A stretch of DNA of 64,000 nt from Juglans regia (lineage: Eukaryota; Streptophyta; Magnoliopsida; Fagales; Juglandaceae), in NCBI RefSeq assembly GCF_001411555.2, contig NC_049909.1:2341875-2405874 (forward strand). The letters are read 5' to 3'. A program made the translations under genes and the position numbers. Numbering within the stretch: position 1 is the first letter of the stretch; every line of letters begins with the position of its first letter. Below, one piece after another: positions 1 to 10,869 of this stretch. Under the pieces are notes generated by a model. That model worked only from the letters and a program-made list of their open reading frames with translations. It had not been told where the DNA came from and did no database searches.

Positions 1-79
1 AATAGGCCAGTAATTCTCTCCTGTTTCAGATTCTTGCAAGTTAGCAATAGCCTTTATTTTCCTCTTAACAAAGTTCTAT

Positions 80-910
80 TTATTTCTCAGGGAGAAGGAT
101 TTCCACTTCATAATAGCTTGCTTGCATCTTTGCAACCTTCCTCTGAAAGATGAGCAACTGAATCTTTTCACACATATCAGCATTGCCCTTAATGGCCTCA
201 ACATAGACATCCTCCACATCATGACCATTCAAGGGGGCATTGACTAAGAAAAAAGATTCCCCTTGTGACTGCATAGAACTAAAAATATTCTTGCCAAGAT
301 TAACCTTCTGAAATTGCTCCATATTGTTAACAACGGTTTCCTTATCAAAAATTTGACTAGCAACAGGTTCTTCATTAGGAAAGAACATAGTTTCCTTATT
401 TGCTTCCTCTTCTAAGGAAGGTTCCAAAAATTCAGCCCCTTTATCAGCACTAGATGAAGACTTTCCAACTCTAAATAGATCAGCTTCCAAGTCATCATCT
501 TCTTTATTCAACTCTACAAAGTTTGAGGCCCTATGCGTCTTCTTCCCTTTCCCGTCCTCCCTTACACCAACACTAGAATTCTTTGTTGTTGGTGCTCGAA
601 GCCAGGCACCATATTGGTTCTGACTAGCTGCATGGAAAGACAAATTGGAAGCAGCCTTTAAACACCTTGCCTCACCATGCTTAATAACTCCACAACGAAA
701 ATAAAAGTTTGGTAACCTTTCATACTTAAAGGAGATCCAATATTGGCTTCCTTGGAAAATCAGTAAGGTACCCCTCATAAGAGGAAGAGTAATGCTGATA
801 TCTACTTTGATTCTAAGATAGGGACCCCCATGATTGATTGTCAGTACCTCATGTTGTTCCTCCTTTGTTAGTTTAAGGTAGCCCCACTTTGCTATTATCT
901 CTTCCGACAT
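80..910 (-). pseudogene. LINE-type ORF1 fragment (DUF4283/zinc-knuckle protein)
   Basis: A 276-codon reading frame. Its N-terminal third (PYLRIKVDISITLPLMRG, then WISFKYERLPNF) matches the end of the DUF4283 domain and the adjoining CX2CX4HX4C zinc knuckle typical of plant LINE ORF1 and related retrotransposon-derived proteins. The knuckle is damaged: the usual first cysteine after LPNF is tyrosine (YFRCGVIKHGEARC), leaving three of four ligands. The rest is acidic, low in complexity and without a known domain. The N-terminal half of DUF4283 is missing, so the ATG is probably internal to a 5'-truncated copy. No ORF2 (endonuclease/RT) is visible, because the frame stops at 80 near the window edge. 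The family call is good; current function is unlikely. Confidence 0.6.
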
Positions 911-2124
911 GTTTGCATGCAGGACAAATCATGATGGGCTCTAACGAAACAAGAGAGCTGCTACGGCCACAGAAAATAGCCACAGAAAATTTTTACCGAA
1001 TGACATGTTTAGTTGACTTGGCAGGCCACGTTTCATAAAAGAAAAGTAAAAAATAAAATAGAAATAAAAAGCTGCGTCCCACGTGATTTTAACCAAAAAA
1101 AAAAAGTCAAAATCAAAAAAAAATCAAACCTGCCATTCAGCTCACATGATTTTAATAATAATAAAAAAAAAAGAGTCAAAAAGAACCCAGGACCAGCCCG
1201 TCCCTACCATTCATCCCTGCCTCTCTGTATCGTTACAGCGTACATCGTCTCGGCGCCTTCTCCCTTTAGTTTCAGCATAGATCTCTACTTACAGTCCAGC
1301 CGGGATCGTTTTTCCCTTCTTCCAAGCGGTAATCTTTCTTTCATTTTTTTCTTTATTTTTATTCAAATATTAGGATTTTTATCTACAAATATTAAAAAAA
1401 ATCAGTGCTCAAAATCATAAAATATGTTTGAAAATACAAACCCACTATGACTTAAATAATAAAAAGAAGCTGTTTTTAATGGCGTGACCTGCTAAGCCTT
1501 TTGTCTTGGAGAGTTTTAGACCTTAGATTTTTGTGTGTTCAAACTTCATGTATACAGTTTTGGACGTATTAAGTTTTTTTTTTTTTTTTTAATCAGAACG
1601 TATTGAATAATGGACCTTAGATTTTGAACCTTAAAATTTTGGACATATATAGTTTATTATTGTATTATTTTGGACCTTGTATGAAAATGTTTGTTTCCCC
1701 ACTTTTTGTGCATACCAAGTGGTCCAACTTTTTGTTTGTTTCTCCACCTTTTGTACATACAAAGTGGTCCAACTTAAAGTACTCTAATTGATTGGTAAAA
1801 TGTCCCCTTGAGTGTACTGTTTTTAATGTAAAATCTATTGTCAATAATTACAACAAAAACAAATCATACACGTTTATGTCAAATCCCTATGATTGTATAT
1901 GATTTCTTTCAATATTCAAGTTAATATCTTGATTTGAATGTGGTTGGATATTCTTAGGTAATTCAAACACTAGAGTTGCAATGGATTTTGATATGGAACA
2001 TGTAGATAATGAGTATGACGAGGTAGAAGTTGATGATGAGCAAGAATGTGCTGAAATAGTCGATGAACCTAAGGTCAGAATGACATTTTCATCTGCAGAA
2101 GAAGTTTTGTCTTACTATATGAAA

Positions 2125-4874
2125 TGTAACACCCCGTATTTTAGTGTATTTTTTTTTTATTTAAAGATTATCTGTTATTAATTTAAAATTTATTCTCTTA
2201 TTTTAAAATTGTTGGATTTTTAGTTGTGTTATTTTTTATGATTTTAATTTTGTGAAAATTATTTTTGAAGTGCTTTCTCTAAATTAATTATTTTTATGCG
2301 TTTAAATTTCTTCTCAAATTAAATTAACTTGTTGTGGGGTTTAATTATTTATTTTCATTTTAATCATTACGTTTGAATTATTTTATTTTACTTGCTGTTT
2401 TAAAATCGTTTCCGTTGGATCTTTTTTTTGTGACCCAAGATTTAAGGATTGGACCTTATTTCTTTCTCTACATTTTCTCTTTCCTCTTTTCTTTTTATTC
2501 TTTTTTTTTCCTTTCTTTCTTTTTCTTTTTCTCCCCCCTGCTTCCCGCGCGGACGTCTCTCTCTCTCTCTCTCTCTCACGCCGTGCAACCGTTCCTCACC
2601 CAGCCCGCCGCCGTCGCACCGTCGTGTGCGACACCGCCCACCCCATCGTGCTCCCCACCGGCCGGCGACCTCCCTCTCCGATTTCCAGCCCCAGCCGCGC
2701 CGCCGTTAGCCTCCACGCACCACACGAAGTCGCGGCATTCCTTGCGCCGCCGTCGCGCCACCTCCGGCCACCATCTCTTCACCACATCATCCTCGACCTC
2801 CCAGCTACCCAATGGACCCAACCCCGGCTCCGATCCGTCACCGGTGAAGCCCGACCAAGTCCATTTCCGATTTGTGCATTTTTGGCCTAAAACACCCCTT
2901 GCGCCGCCACCCACGGCAAACCACCACCACCATTGGCTTCACCGACCTCTCTAGGCCCTACCCTATCAATTTTGGGTCTTGGTTTGTCCCCGTTGAAAAG
3001 TGGGTTTTTGAGACCCACGGCCACAGTGTATTTTACACTGTTACGTTGCTGAGCCGCCACTTCTTGCAGTTTCGTGATCCTTCGGAAATCATTATATAGC
3101 AATGTAAGTATTTTTTTTCAAAGAATTCTCGTGAATTTAATGTATTTTTTTTTGCACTAGCACATTACACTGTATTTAATTGCTGATTGGTTTTGCCGGA
3201 CTGAGTCCGAGGAGTAACGGGGTTGATTGGATTGGGTGATGGAGTTGTTAGTATGATTGGTTTAGACTATGAGATTTGTTGGCTGTTCGGGTTTAAATAT
3301 TGGTGTTTTGTGTATGACGTGGGTTGTGGTGGATATTGGTGATTTTATGAAGTAATGATATACTTTGGGATTATGAGGATTTTTTAAGTTTTGAGAAATT
3401 AAGATAGATTATTTTAGAAGCTTAGGCTTAAATATGGAAATCCGTAATTGGTTGAAAACTTACGGAAATTGTGTGATTATTTTTTTATAGGTGACGATTA
3501 TTAGTCGACTCAACATTTTTTGAAGAAATTTCTGAAAAGCTAAGAAGTCCAGGTAAGCGGGGTTCATATACTAGTTTTGCATAAAAGAAATAAAATGAGG
3601 TTGACTTTGAAAATAAACGTGTTTGTTTTTTTAAAAGAAATGAGCTGAAAACAACCTCAGATGTTTATTCTGCATATGCATAAATTCAATATAAGAGAAA
3701 GTGTTTTCTGTCATGACTGGTGTAGACATGAGCTAGTTTTGTGCACTTTGTTTCTGAACTATGTAAAAGAGCGAATAAGGAATTCTAAAAGTTTTGTTAT
3801 GAACAAATGAGAATATTTTGTTTATGTTTATCTCGAACATGTGAAATGATCTGAAGCCTTTCAGTGTTTTGTTTTGATATGATGTGTCATCTGAAAACCT
3901 TGGCATGAAGTTCTGATTCTGTATATGGTTGTAATCGGATTTTCGATGAAATCCGTTCTGTTTCTGTTAAGGCCCAGCCACGGGTATAATGGTGGTTTAT
4001 AACCCTACCACGGGGGTGAAACATGGAATACGGCCCAGCCACGGGTATAATGGTGGTTTATAACCCTACCACGGGGGTGAAACATGGAAAATGGCCCAGC
4101 CACGGGTATAATGGTGGTTTATAACCCTACCACGGGGGTGAAACATGGAATATGGCCCAGCCACGGGTATAATGGTGGTTTATAACCCTACCACGGGGGT
4201 TAAACATGGTATTGTCCCGATGTGATATTAAATGAAGATAAGATTATAATGTTTCAGTTTAGAAATGTCAACGGATTCTATTTTTGGAATAAGTTCATTT
4301 TTCTGAAAATTTCGCTCTAATGTTTTTGTACAAGTTTTGTTTCTACATTCTGAAAGTAAATGTTCTGTTCGGCTTATCAAATGTTATAAATGCTCATGTT
4401 TACATGCTAGTATATGCTCTCTGCTTACTGAGTTGTTGATAACTCACCCCGTTAATCTTCATAATATTTCAGATGACATCGATGGCTCAGCTGAAGATCA
4501 GCATTAGAGTCTATGAAGAAGATTAGCATTGATTTGTTGTTGGGTATCTCATGATATTAGTGTTGGTGTTGGAGGTTAATTATCTTTCTTAAATTTGCTT
4601 CAATGGATTTAGACGGTTTATGGATACTTATGTTAATGTTATATTATTTCTAGTTGTTATTTGAGACATGAAGAAGAGTTGATTTTATTTGGGTTGTTGG
4701 ATTGAATATTGGATAGATGAGTTTATTTGATTTATTTAATTGAAGTATATACGTTCGATTTGAGGTTTGGGAAAATGGATAAATTCTTGAATTTGGAAGT
4801 ACTCTAGCCTTGTTAGAGTTGATTATCAGGTTTTATGAGTTAACTCTCCGGACCCTCGGGGTCAGGGTGTTACA
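2125..4874 (+). mobile_element. Solo LTR A (2750 bp, probable Ty3-gypsy)
   Basis: Begins TGTAACACCCCG and ends CAGGGTGTTACA, with TG...CA ends inside a longer inverted terminal match. It is flanked by the perfect 5-bp duplication TGAAA at 2120-2124 and 4875-4879. Removing it restores the FAR1 reading frame, so both ends are exact. Inside there is no protein, only LTR-like content: a CT-rich, C-rich leader (2480-2960), several GT-donor-like sites including AGGTAAGCGGGGTTC at about 3551, and a 61-bp tandem repeat. Its closest relative in the window is the LTR at 43952-46734 (shared CATGACTGGTGTAGACATGA motif and the GTAAGCGGGGTTC site). It is interpreted as the product of LTR-LTR recombination. 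The superfamily is inferred from end sequence and length only. Confidence 0.85.
3971..4209 (+). repeat. Tandem repeat, 4 copies of 61 bp
   Basis: Four near-identical units start at 3971, 4032, 4093 and 4154, each opening GGCCCAGCCACGGGTATAAT and containing CCCTACCACGGGGGTGAAACATGG. They lie inside solo LTR A. The related LTR at 43952-46734 has only diverged single-copy versions of the same motifs (CACGGGTGTAAAA; CCCTACCACGAGGGTTAAA), so the array expanded within this copy or its recent lineage. Confidence 0.9.
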
Positions 4875-7070
4875 TGAAATATGGTAAGCAGGAGGGATTT
4901 GGAGTGTGTAAACGAAATTCTAAACAAGATGATGATGGTAATGTCAGATGGTTTACCTTAGTATGTGTGAGAGAAGGCACATCAAAGAGTAAGGCTGCTA
5001 ATGTTCTGAAGCCAAGACAAACGGAAAAAATAGGGTGTATGGCCAGGATTAATATAACGATGAATGATGAAGGTGTATATACCCTGACTAAAATAAACTT
5101 GGAGCACACACACATTTGTAGTCCAGGAAAGGCAAGACATTTCAAATGTTTTAAGAAGGTTGATGCTCGTGTAGCTAAAAGACTTGAAATAAATGACGAG
5201 GCAGGAATACGAATGTAAAAGAATTTCAAGTCTCTAGTTGTTGAGGCGGGGGGTTACGATAAACTATCATTTGGGGAGAAGGAGTGTCGAAATTATATTG
5301 ACAAAGCAAGACAACTTCGTCTTGGGGTTGGAGGCGTTGAAGCTCTATGTAACTACTTCCAAGAAATGCAAAAAAAAAAAAAATCCAGATTTTTATTTTT
5401 CTATAGACGTGGACCATGATATGAGATTAAAGAATGTGTTTTGGGCAGATGCCAGAAGTAGAGCTATGTATGAATCATTTGGAGATGTGATTACATTTGA
5501 CACAACATACCTGACTAATGCCTACAAGATGCCCTTTGCACCGTTTGTGGGTGTGAATCACTATGGTCAGTCGATCCTATTCTGGTGCGGATTGATATCT
5601 AATGAGGATGCACATACCTTTGAGTGGTTGTTTAAGTCATGGTTGAAGTGTATGAAGGACCAACCACCAAGTGCAATCATCACAGACCAAGACAAGGCAA
5701 TGCAAATTGCAATTGCTAGAGTGTTTCCAGCGTCTAGGCATCGCTTCTGCTTGTGGCACATAATGAAAAAACTTCCTGAGAAGTTTGGGTCACATGCTCG
5801 ATATGATGAGATTAAGAGTGCATTACAGAAATGCGTGTATGACTCTTTAAGTGAGCATGAATTTGAAGATCGTTGGTCTGATTTTCTCGACATGTATGAT
5901 TTGCATGAGAATGCATGGTTGGGATCACTATATAGTGACCGACATTTTTGGGTGCCGGCCTACGTTAGAGACACATTTTGGGCTGGAATGTCAACTACAC
6001 AACGGAGTGAAGGCATGAATGCATTTTTCGATGACTATGTTAACTCAAAGACCACTCTAAAGCAATTTGTTGATCAGTACGATTCAGCTCTTAGGAGGAA
6101 GGTGGAGAATGAAGCCATTGCCGATTTCAATTCATTTAATACTGTGATTCCTTGCATCAGTCACTATCCTCTTGAGGAGCAGTTTCAAAAAGTATACACA
6201 ATTGCCAAGTTCAAAGAAGTACAAGATGAATTTCGAGGATTTCTATATTTGACTACCTCGTATTTGGGATGCATGGATGGAAGATAGACGTATGTAGTAG
6301 CCGATGAGGTTCGAGTGAGTCATAACTTAATAAAACATGCAAAGTACAGTGTTTTGGTCTATCAAGATCATCTGGATGTTAAATGCAGTTGCAAGTTATT
6401 TGAGTTTAGGGGCATATTATGCAGACACGCTCTTCGTATCTTGGCTCTGCTAGGTAAAAGTACAGTACCATCAAAATACATCTTGGATCGGTGGAGGAAA
6501 GATATAAAGCAAAAAATACACCTTTGTAAAAAATAATTATGAGTCGAGTAGCAACCACGATGGAGAAAGGTACGACAGGATCCAAAATTCCTTCTATGAA
6601 CTGTGTTCGAATGCTTCAAAGGCCGAGAGCAGTTGTGTGAAATTAATCAACCAAATAGATCAGTTGAAGCTAGAGTACCCTGGCACCAATTCTCAGTGTG
6701 GTAGCGAACCAGTTGATCCACATACTTCCATGGAGGGCAGGAAAAGTGCAGTTCTTAGTCCATTGGTAGTTCGAAGTAAGGGAAGACCACTGTCAAGGAG
6801 AAAAGCCCACCCTGTTGAGAGGGTTCTTAAGAAAGCGAGTACAAAAAGGAGATTGCGATGCGACCCTGTTGAGGTTCTTGGAGAGCAGAGTAATCAAATA
6901 GCAGATCAATACAATGTGAGCGGCACACAATATGTATCTCCTCAAACACAGGTATTTCATTCCTTTCGTGGTTTTTTGTTGTGAGATCAATATGTATATT
7001 TTCGCCATATTTTTTTGTTGTGTACGTGAATAATGCTATTATATATTGTTACATGATATAACAAATCAAG

Positions 7071-7443
7071 TTTGGACACATGCACCGGAATTTTTTTCTA
7101 CTCCTTTGACTGCTCCTCCTTCGCAAGTAAACCTTCACATGATATAAAAAATAAAATTTGTACCACTATTACATTTTGTTAGTTTTAACACAACATTTTT
7201 TTATGCCTATAGTATACACACGGACAAATATACACAATGGATTATTTAGGAATTGGAGCGACTGCTGCTCATTCTCTGGTAAACCTTCGCAAAAATATAA
7301 AAAATAAAGTTTGCTTGGACACATTATGATATTACATTTTGATACATTTGACACAACATTTTTTTTTATGACTATAGTATACACACGGGCAGATATATAC
7401 AACAGATTATTTGGGTATTGGAGCGACTGCTCCTCCAGTGCAG
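7071..7443 (+). repeat. Tandem intron-exon duplication in the FAR1 pseudogene tail
   Basis: Two 66-nt phase-0 exons, 7213-7278 and 7378-7443, lie 165 bp apart within a repeated intron-exon block. Both are preceded by an ACAACATTTTTTT...ATAG acceptor tract and encode similar peptides (YTHGQIYTMDYLGIGATA and YTHGQIYTTDYLGIGATA). A third, more diverged unit ends near 7124 (CTGCTCCTCCTTCGCAA|GTAAACC). The block has therefore been multiplied, extending the C-terminal tail in steps of 22 codons. Confidence 0.7.
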
Positions 7444-7594
7444 GTAATGTCAACGTAAGATAGTAATGTTGTTTTTTAATTTTTTATTGTTGTTCTTACT
7501 AAGTTTTGTTTCTTTAGGTCCAACCATCTCAATTACATCTATCGAATCAGGATGATTATCAAGACAAGTATAAATGGTGGTGATATCCAAGAAT

Positions 7595-7735
7595 GTTTTG
7601 GTGGAAATGACTATGTACGGACACAATTATTGGAGTATATTTTGATAGAAATTATTGGAGTATATTTTGGTGGAAATTATTGGCGTGCGATTTTGGTGGA
7701 AATTATTGGAGTACGTGGTGGTGTTTTGGTCCATT
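7595..7735 (+). repeat. Short tandem repeats after the FAR1 stop codon
   Basis: Four or five imperfect units of about 25-30 bp built on TTTTGGTGGAAATTATTGGAG follow the last FAR1 codon. They probably lie in the 3' untranslated region and produce spurious short ORFs. Confidence 0.7.
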
Positions 7736-7739
7736 AAAT

Positions 7740-9100
7740 AATTGTAATGTAATATTTAAACATACTTCCTATAATAGGCTTAGTGCAATTTCCTGTAAAA
7801 CAATTTATATTAATGGAATTAATGCAATATCCTGTAATGCACGATTTTGTGATGGAATGCGATTACATGGAATGCTATATCTTGTAAAAACTGAAGTTGA
7901 AATTGTCATGTGGAGATATACACAGATCTGAAACTGTCTATTCATTCTCAAAAACCAAATATTTACAAATTTACAACAAGAACCCAAATACACAGATCTG
8001 AAAATGCTCATCCTTTACATGTCAATATTAGAGGACATCTCAAAACTGTCCAAACCCCAAAAATACCAAACCAAAGTTGGGTAGAACCCAGCAACAACAA
8101 CTGCAACTCCTACCCCAGCACCAAATTCGTGCCCATCCAGCAACTGCAACTTCTTGGTATCATCTACACATTAATCCATTAATCCATAACTTCCATTACA
8201 ATTACATTAATCCAGCAATTGCAACTGCAAATCCATAACTTCCATTACAATTAAATTAATCCATAACAGAGGCATTTTACATCAACATTATATGGGTACT
8301 TATATGGGTACTTCTAATAAAACTAAATGAAAAATAAGAACACAATCAGCATTGCCACACTCAATCCAAACTCCTGTAACAAGATTAACAAATTTTGATT
8401 CATAAATCCAAAACGTCCATTACAATTACATTAATTCTATATCAAAAGTAAGCACCATTCAATAAGTTAACAATCCTACCAAACCAAAGAGAACTTTGTA
8501 CTATCCTTAAAGTGTCATGGGCATTTCCCTGAAATTTAAGGAAGAAAAATCTCCACCTTTTTCCTTCCACTTGCTAGGTTAAGAGAGGATATTATCAATG
8601 GTAAATATCATTTGATATTTTCAAGCACAATACCAAACTTGAAGTCATAGAAGTTGCCTTGGAATTACAAATGAAAACACTAAGACTTAGGTAACTTCTA
8701 GTTGTAATTGGGAACAAAATATAAGATATACATGAAAAATAAAGTAGATGAATTTCAGGGTAACCTTTAACTGAAAACTATCTATAACCTATATAATTTT
8801 CGAAGTCTGTTAAGCCACAACATCCAAACTGCAACTTTCCTTCCTTTAAATTTTTTTTTTACCAATTAAGCCTATTAATTGTTACAATAATGCTAAATCA
8901 ATAACCATAAATCAGTACAGAAAACATTTACAACAATTGTTTTTTTTTTATCGGTAAAACATTTATAACACTTGTAATTCAAACAATTAATAATTACAAT
9001 ATATAACCCATCAATAATGGCAAAAAATTAGAGGGGCTGAACATAAATCATGCCAGAAAACATAAAATAGAGAAGTGAAAATAAGGGACAAGCAGCAAAC
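7740..9100. other. AT-rich stretch without recognised genes
   Basis: Noncoding AT-rich sequence between the FAR1 tail and the GC-rich repeat block. Small internal repeats occur (for example CCATAACTTCCATTACAATTA, seen near 8184 and 8232, and ACACAGATCTGAAA near 7920 and 7990). No convincing coding exon or RNA gene was seen. Confidence 0.5.
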
Positions 9101-9174
9101 TGTGCCAATTGGAGGCTCTGTTGTAATTCTAACCATAAACTTAGAGGCTCTGTTGTTGTAAATGGAGCTTTGCC

Positions 9175-9665
9175 AATCGGGATGGAGGCAAGCGACGGGC
9201 TCAGGGAGATGGAGGGTTCGAGCTCTGCCAATCGGGATGGAGGCATGCGACGGGCTGAGGGAGATGGAGGGTTCGGGGGGTTTAAAAATAAAGGGGTGAG
9301 AGGGATTGAGGCAAGCGTGCGTGGGTTCAGGGTGGGGGTTCGTTCAGGGTGAGGGGAGACGGGCGACGGAAGCGGAGGGTTCTGGCAAGGGTTTCGCGCG
9401 AGGATGCCGAGAGGGAGATGAGATGGCTCGGGGAGATGGAGGCCACGGGCGAGGGAGGGTTCATATTTTCGGGAGATGAGGGATCGTCTGGTTCTGTGAC
9501 GGATGGGGGGAGACGAGAGAGATGAGGGTTCGTATTTTCGGGAGATGAGGGATCGTCTGGTTCTGTGACGGATGGGGGGAGATGAGAGAGATGAGGGCTC
9601 GTAAGCCGTAGCTGCCGATGAGGGAGATGAGGGCTCGTAGGAGAGGAGGGAGATGAGGCTTGGAA
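9175..9665. repeat. GC-rich purine-biased tandem repeats (putative MULE subterminal region)
   Basis: Two repeat systems lie in one GC-rich island within AT-rich DNA. A unit of about 56 bp is present twice at 9178-9283 (AATCGGGATGGAGGCA, then GCGACGGGCT, then GAGATGGAGGGTTCG). A unit of about 70 bp is present twice at about 9460-9600 (TATTTTCGGGAGATGAGGGA, then TCGTCTGGTTCTGTGACGGA). GGGAGATGAG recurs throughout. The minus-strand Pro/Ser-rich ORF here is a by-product. GC-rich repeated subterminal regions are common in plant MULEs, which fits the candidate right end near 9773. Confidence 0.7.
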
Positions 9666-9779
9666 CCAGACGAGTTCGGGGGGTTTATTTTTATTTTTTG
9701 GAAAATTTTCCACCTGGCAGCAACCAGGTCATTCGGTGGGATGGTTTCGATAAAGACTTTCTGTGGACCTAGTATTTTC

Positions 9780-10440
9780 CACGAAACAAACCAAAGACCT
9801 TCTCGACAGACGTTAGAAGACCACCTTGCCAGAGCAAGAAAAAAAACTCCTCAGCAAGAGCTAGGAGACCTCGACAAATCTAAATTTTAATTTATAATTC
9901 AAATATGAGAGTTGAATTTTCACTAGCCGCAAGTTTGCCATGTGGTAACCAATCAAAATCTAACGCATAACATTTAAATGTCATGTGAGTCACATTATTA
10001 AAAGACATTATAAATATAAGATAATTTTCAAATCTAAAAATTATTTTGCAAATAATAACAAATTTAAAATCAAGAGAAATATTTAATGAAAATATCAATT
10101 TTATAAAAAGGCTAAACTATATTTAAAAAACTTAACTAATTCAAAAAACATTATTTGAATGTTCAAGTTCCAAATATAATTAAAAAATATTATTAAAAAA
10201 ACATTTTATTAATTAATTCGACACAATAATTACGAATTTCATAAAAAAAGGTTACAAATATTTAAAAATGAAACTTACAATTTGAAATTTACCCAAATAA
10301 AAAATAGAAAGGAAAAAATAAAAGGTTAAACAAGTGATATCATTAAATTAATATTTTTCAATTTAGTAATATTTTATTTTTAATGCATTTTTCTTAATTG
10401 TTTTTTTATTTTTATCATTTTTTAAAAATTAATATTTCTC
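9780..10440. other. AT-rich intergenic stretch
   Basis: No coding potential, RNA gene or clear repeat structure seen; poly-A/T tracts dominate. Confidence 0.5.
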
Positions 10441-10448
10441 AAATTATA

Positions 10449-10868
10449 GGAAAATGCTAGAGCTCCCGCTGGGGGCTCCCGCTGGAGCTCTAGTGTATTT
10501 TTTTATGTGTATTTTTTAATTCTTTTTTTTATGTAGATGTTTTTAATGATTTTAAATATTTTTAAAAAATAAAAAAATTTATAATATTATTAAATAATAC
10601 TTGCTTAATCACGAAGTAAAATATAAAATATTTTTATATGATTTTTTATTTTACTTCTTGATTAAGGAAGTATTTTTTAATAATTTTTTTTTACTTCTTG
10701 ATTAAGAAAGTGTTTTTAATAATGTTCTAAATTTATTTTATTTTTTAAAAAATATTAAAAAATATTAAAAAAAATTATATAAAAAATAACTTAAAAAAAA
10801 CACATACAAAAATACACTACAACCCAGCGGGAGCTCCCAGCGGGAGCCCCCAGCGGGGGCTGTAGCAC
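10449..10868. mobile_element. Fold-back MITE with GC-rich terminal inverted repeats
   Basis: The left end carries GCTAGAGCTCCCGCTGGGGG, then CTCCCGCTGGAGCTCTAGTG. The right end is its inverted counterpart, with CCCAGCGGGAGCTCCCAGCG, then GGAGCCCCCAGCGGGGGCTG. The roughly 350-bp centre is very AT-rich and contains ACTTCTTGATTAAG motifs. No ORF. A decayed relative lies at 26937-27175. Confidence 0.8.
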
Positions 10869-10869
10869 G

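Larger units (their letters stand above)
1981..7583 (+). pseudogene. FAR1/FHY3-related (MULE-type) transposase-like pseudogene
   Basis: The FAR1 family comprises domesticated or active Mutator-type transposases: an N-terminal FAR1 DNA-binding domain, a central MULE transposase domain and a C-terminal SWIM zinc finger. All three are visible. Codons from 1981 carry an acidic N-terminus and the start of the FAR1 domain (FSSAEEVLSYYMK). This resumes at about 4880 with YGKQEGFGVCKRNS and LEHTHICSPGKARH. The MULE core lies at about 5390-6250 (MYESFGDVITFDTTYLTNAYKMPFAPFVG; ITDQDKAMQIAI; HRFCLWHI). SWIM CxC...CxH is at about 6380-6460 (CSCKLFEFRGILCRH). Breaks: a 2750-bp solo LTR inside the FAR1 domain, an in-frame TAA at 5217, a frameshift in the A-run near 5372-5384, a TAG at 6285 and another frameshift near 6510-6525. 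The tail reads from about 6515 to a donor at 6951, then 66-nt exons at 7213-7278 and 7378-7443, and a last exon 7518-7583. Clearly a pseudogene. Confidence 0.85.
968..9773 (+). mobile_element. Candidate Mutator-like element (MULE) around the FAR1-type gene
   Basis: The FAR1/MULE transposase gene is flanked by imperfect inverted sequences. On the left, about 968-1030 reads CCACAGAAAATTTTTACCGAATGACATG and then a TTGACTTGGCAGGCCAC stretch. The reverse complement of about 9715-9773 reads CCACAGAAAGTCTTT and later CCGAATGACCTGG, then TGCCAGGTGG. Similarity is partial, with gaps, and I found no clean 9-bp target duplication. GC-rich tandem repeats inside the right end (9.1-9.66 kb) fit a MULE subterminal region. 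Bases 1190-1335 could be a 5' leader ending in a splice donor (GCG|GTAATC near 1328), with an acceptor TTCTTAG near 1957 just before the ATG. Boundaries are inferred. Confidence 0.4.

Noticed and set aside
1013..1420. 135-codon plus-strand ORF
   Set aside because: Lys/Asn-rich because of A-runs, no domain, overlaps a likely leader and intron.
2373..2954. Overlapping Pro/Ser-rich ORFs on both strands
   Set aside because: They lie in the C-rich leader of solo LTR A; similar spurious ORFs occur in LTRs B and C.
3971..4209. Regular array considered as CRISPR
   Set aside because: Whole 61-bp units repeat head to tail without unique spacers, in a plant LTR.
9327..9713. 128-codon minus-strand Pro/Ser-rich ORF
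   Set aside because: Produced by the purine-rich tandem repeats; its protein repeats simply mirror the DNA repeats.
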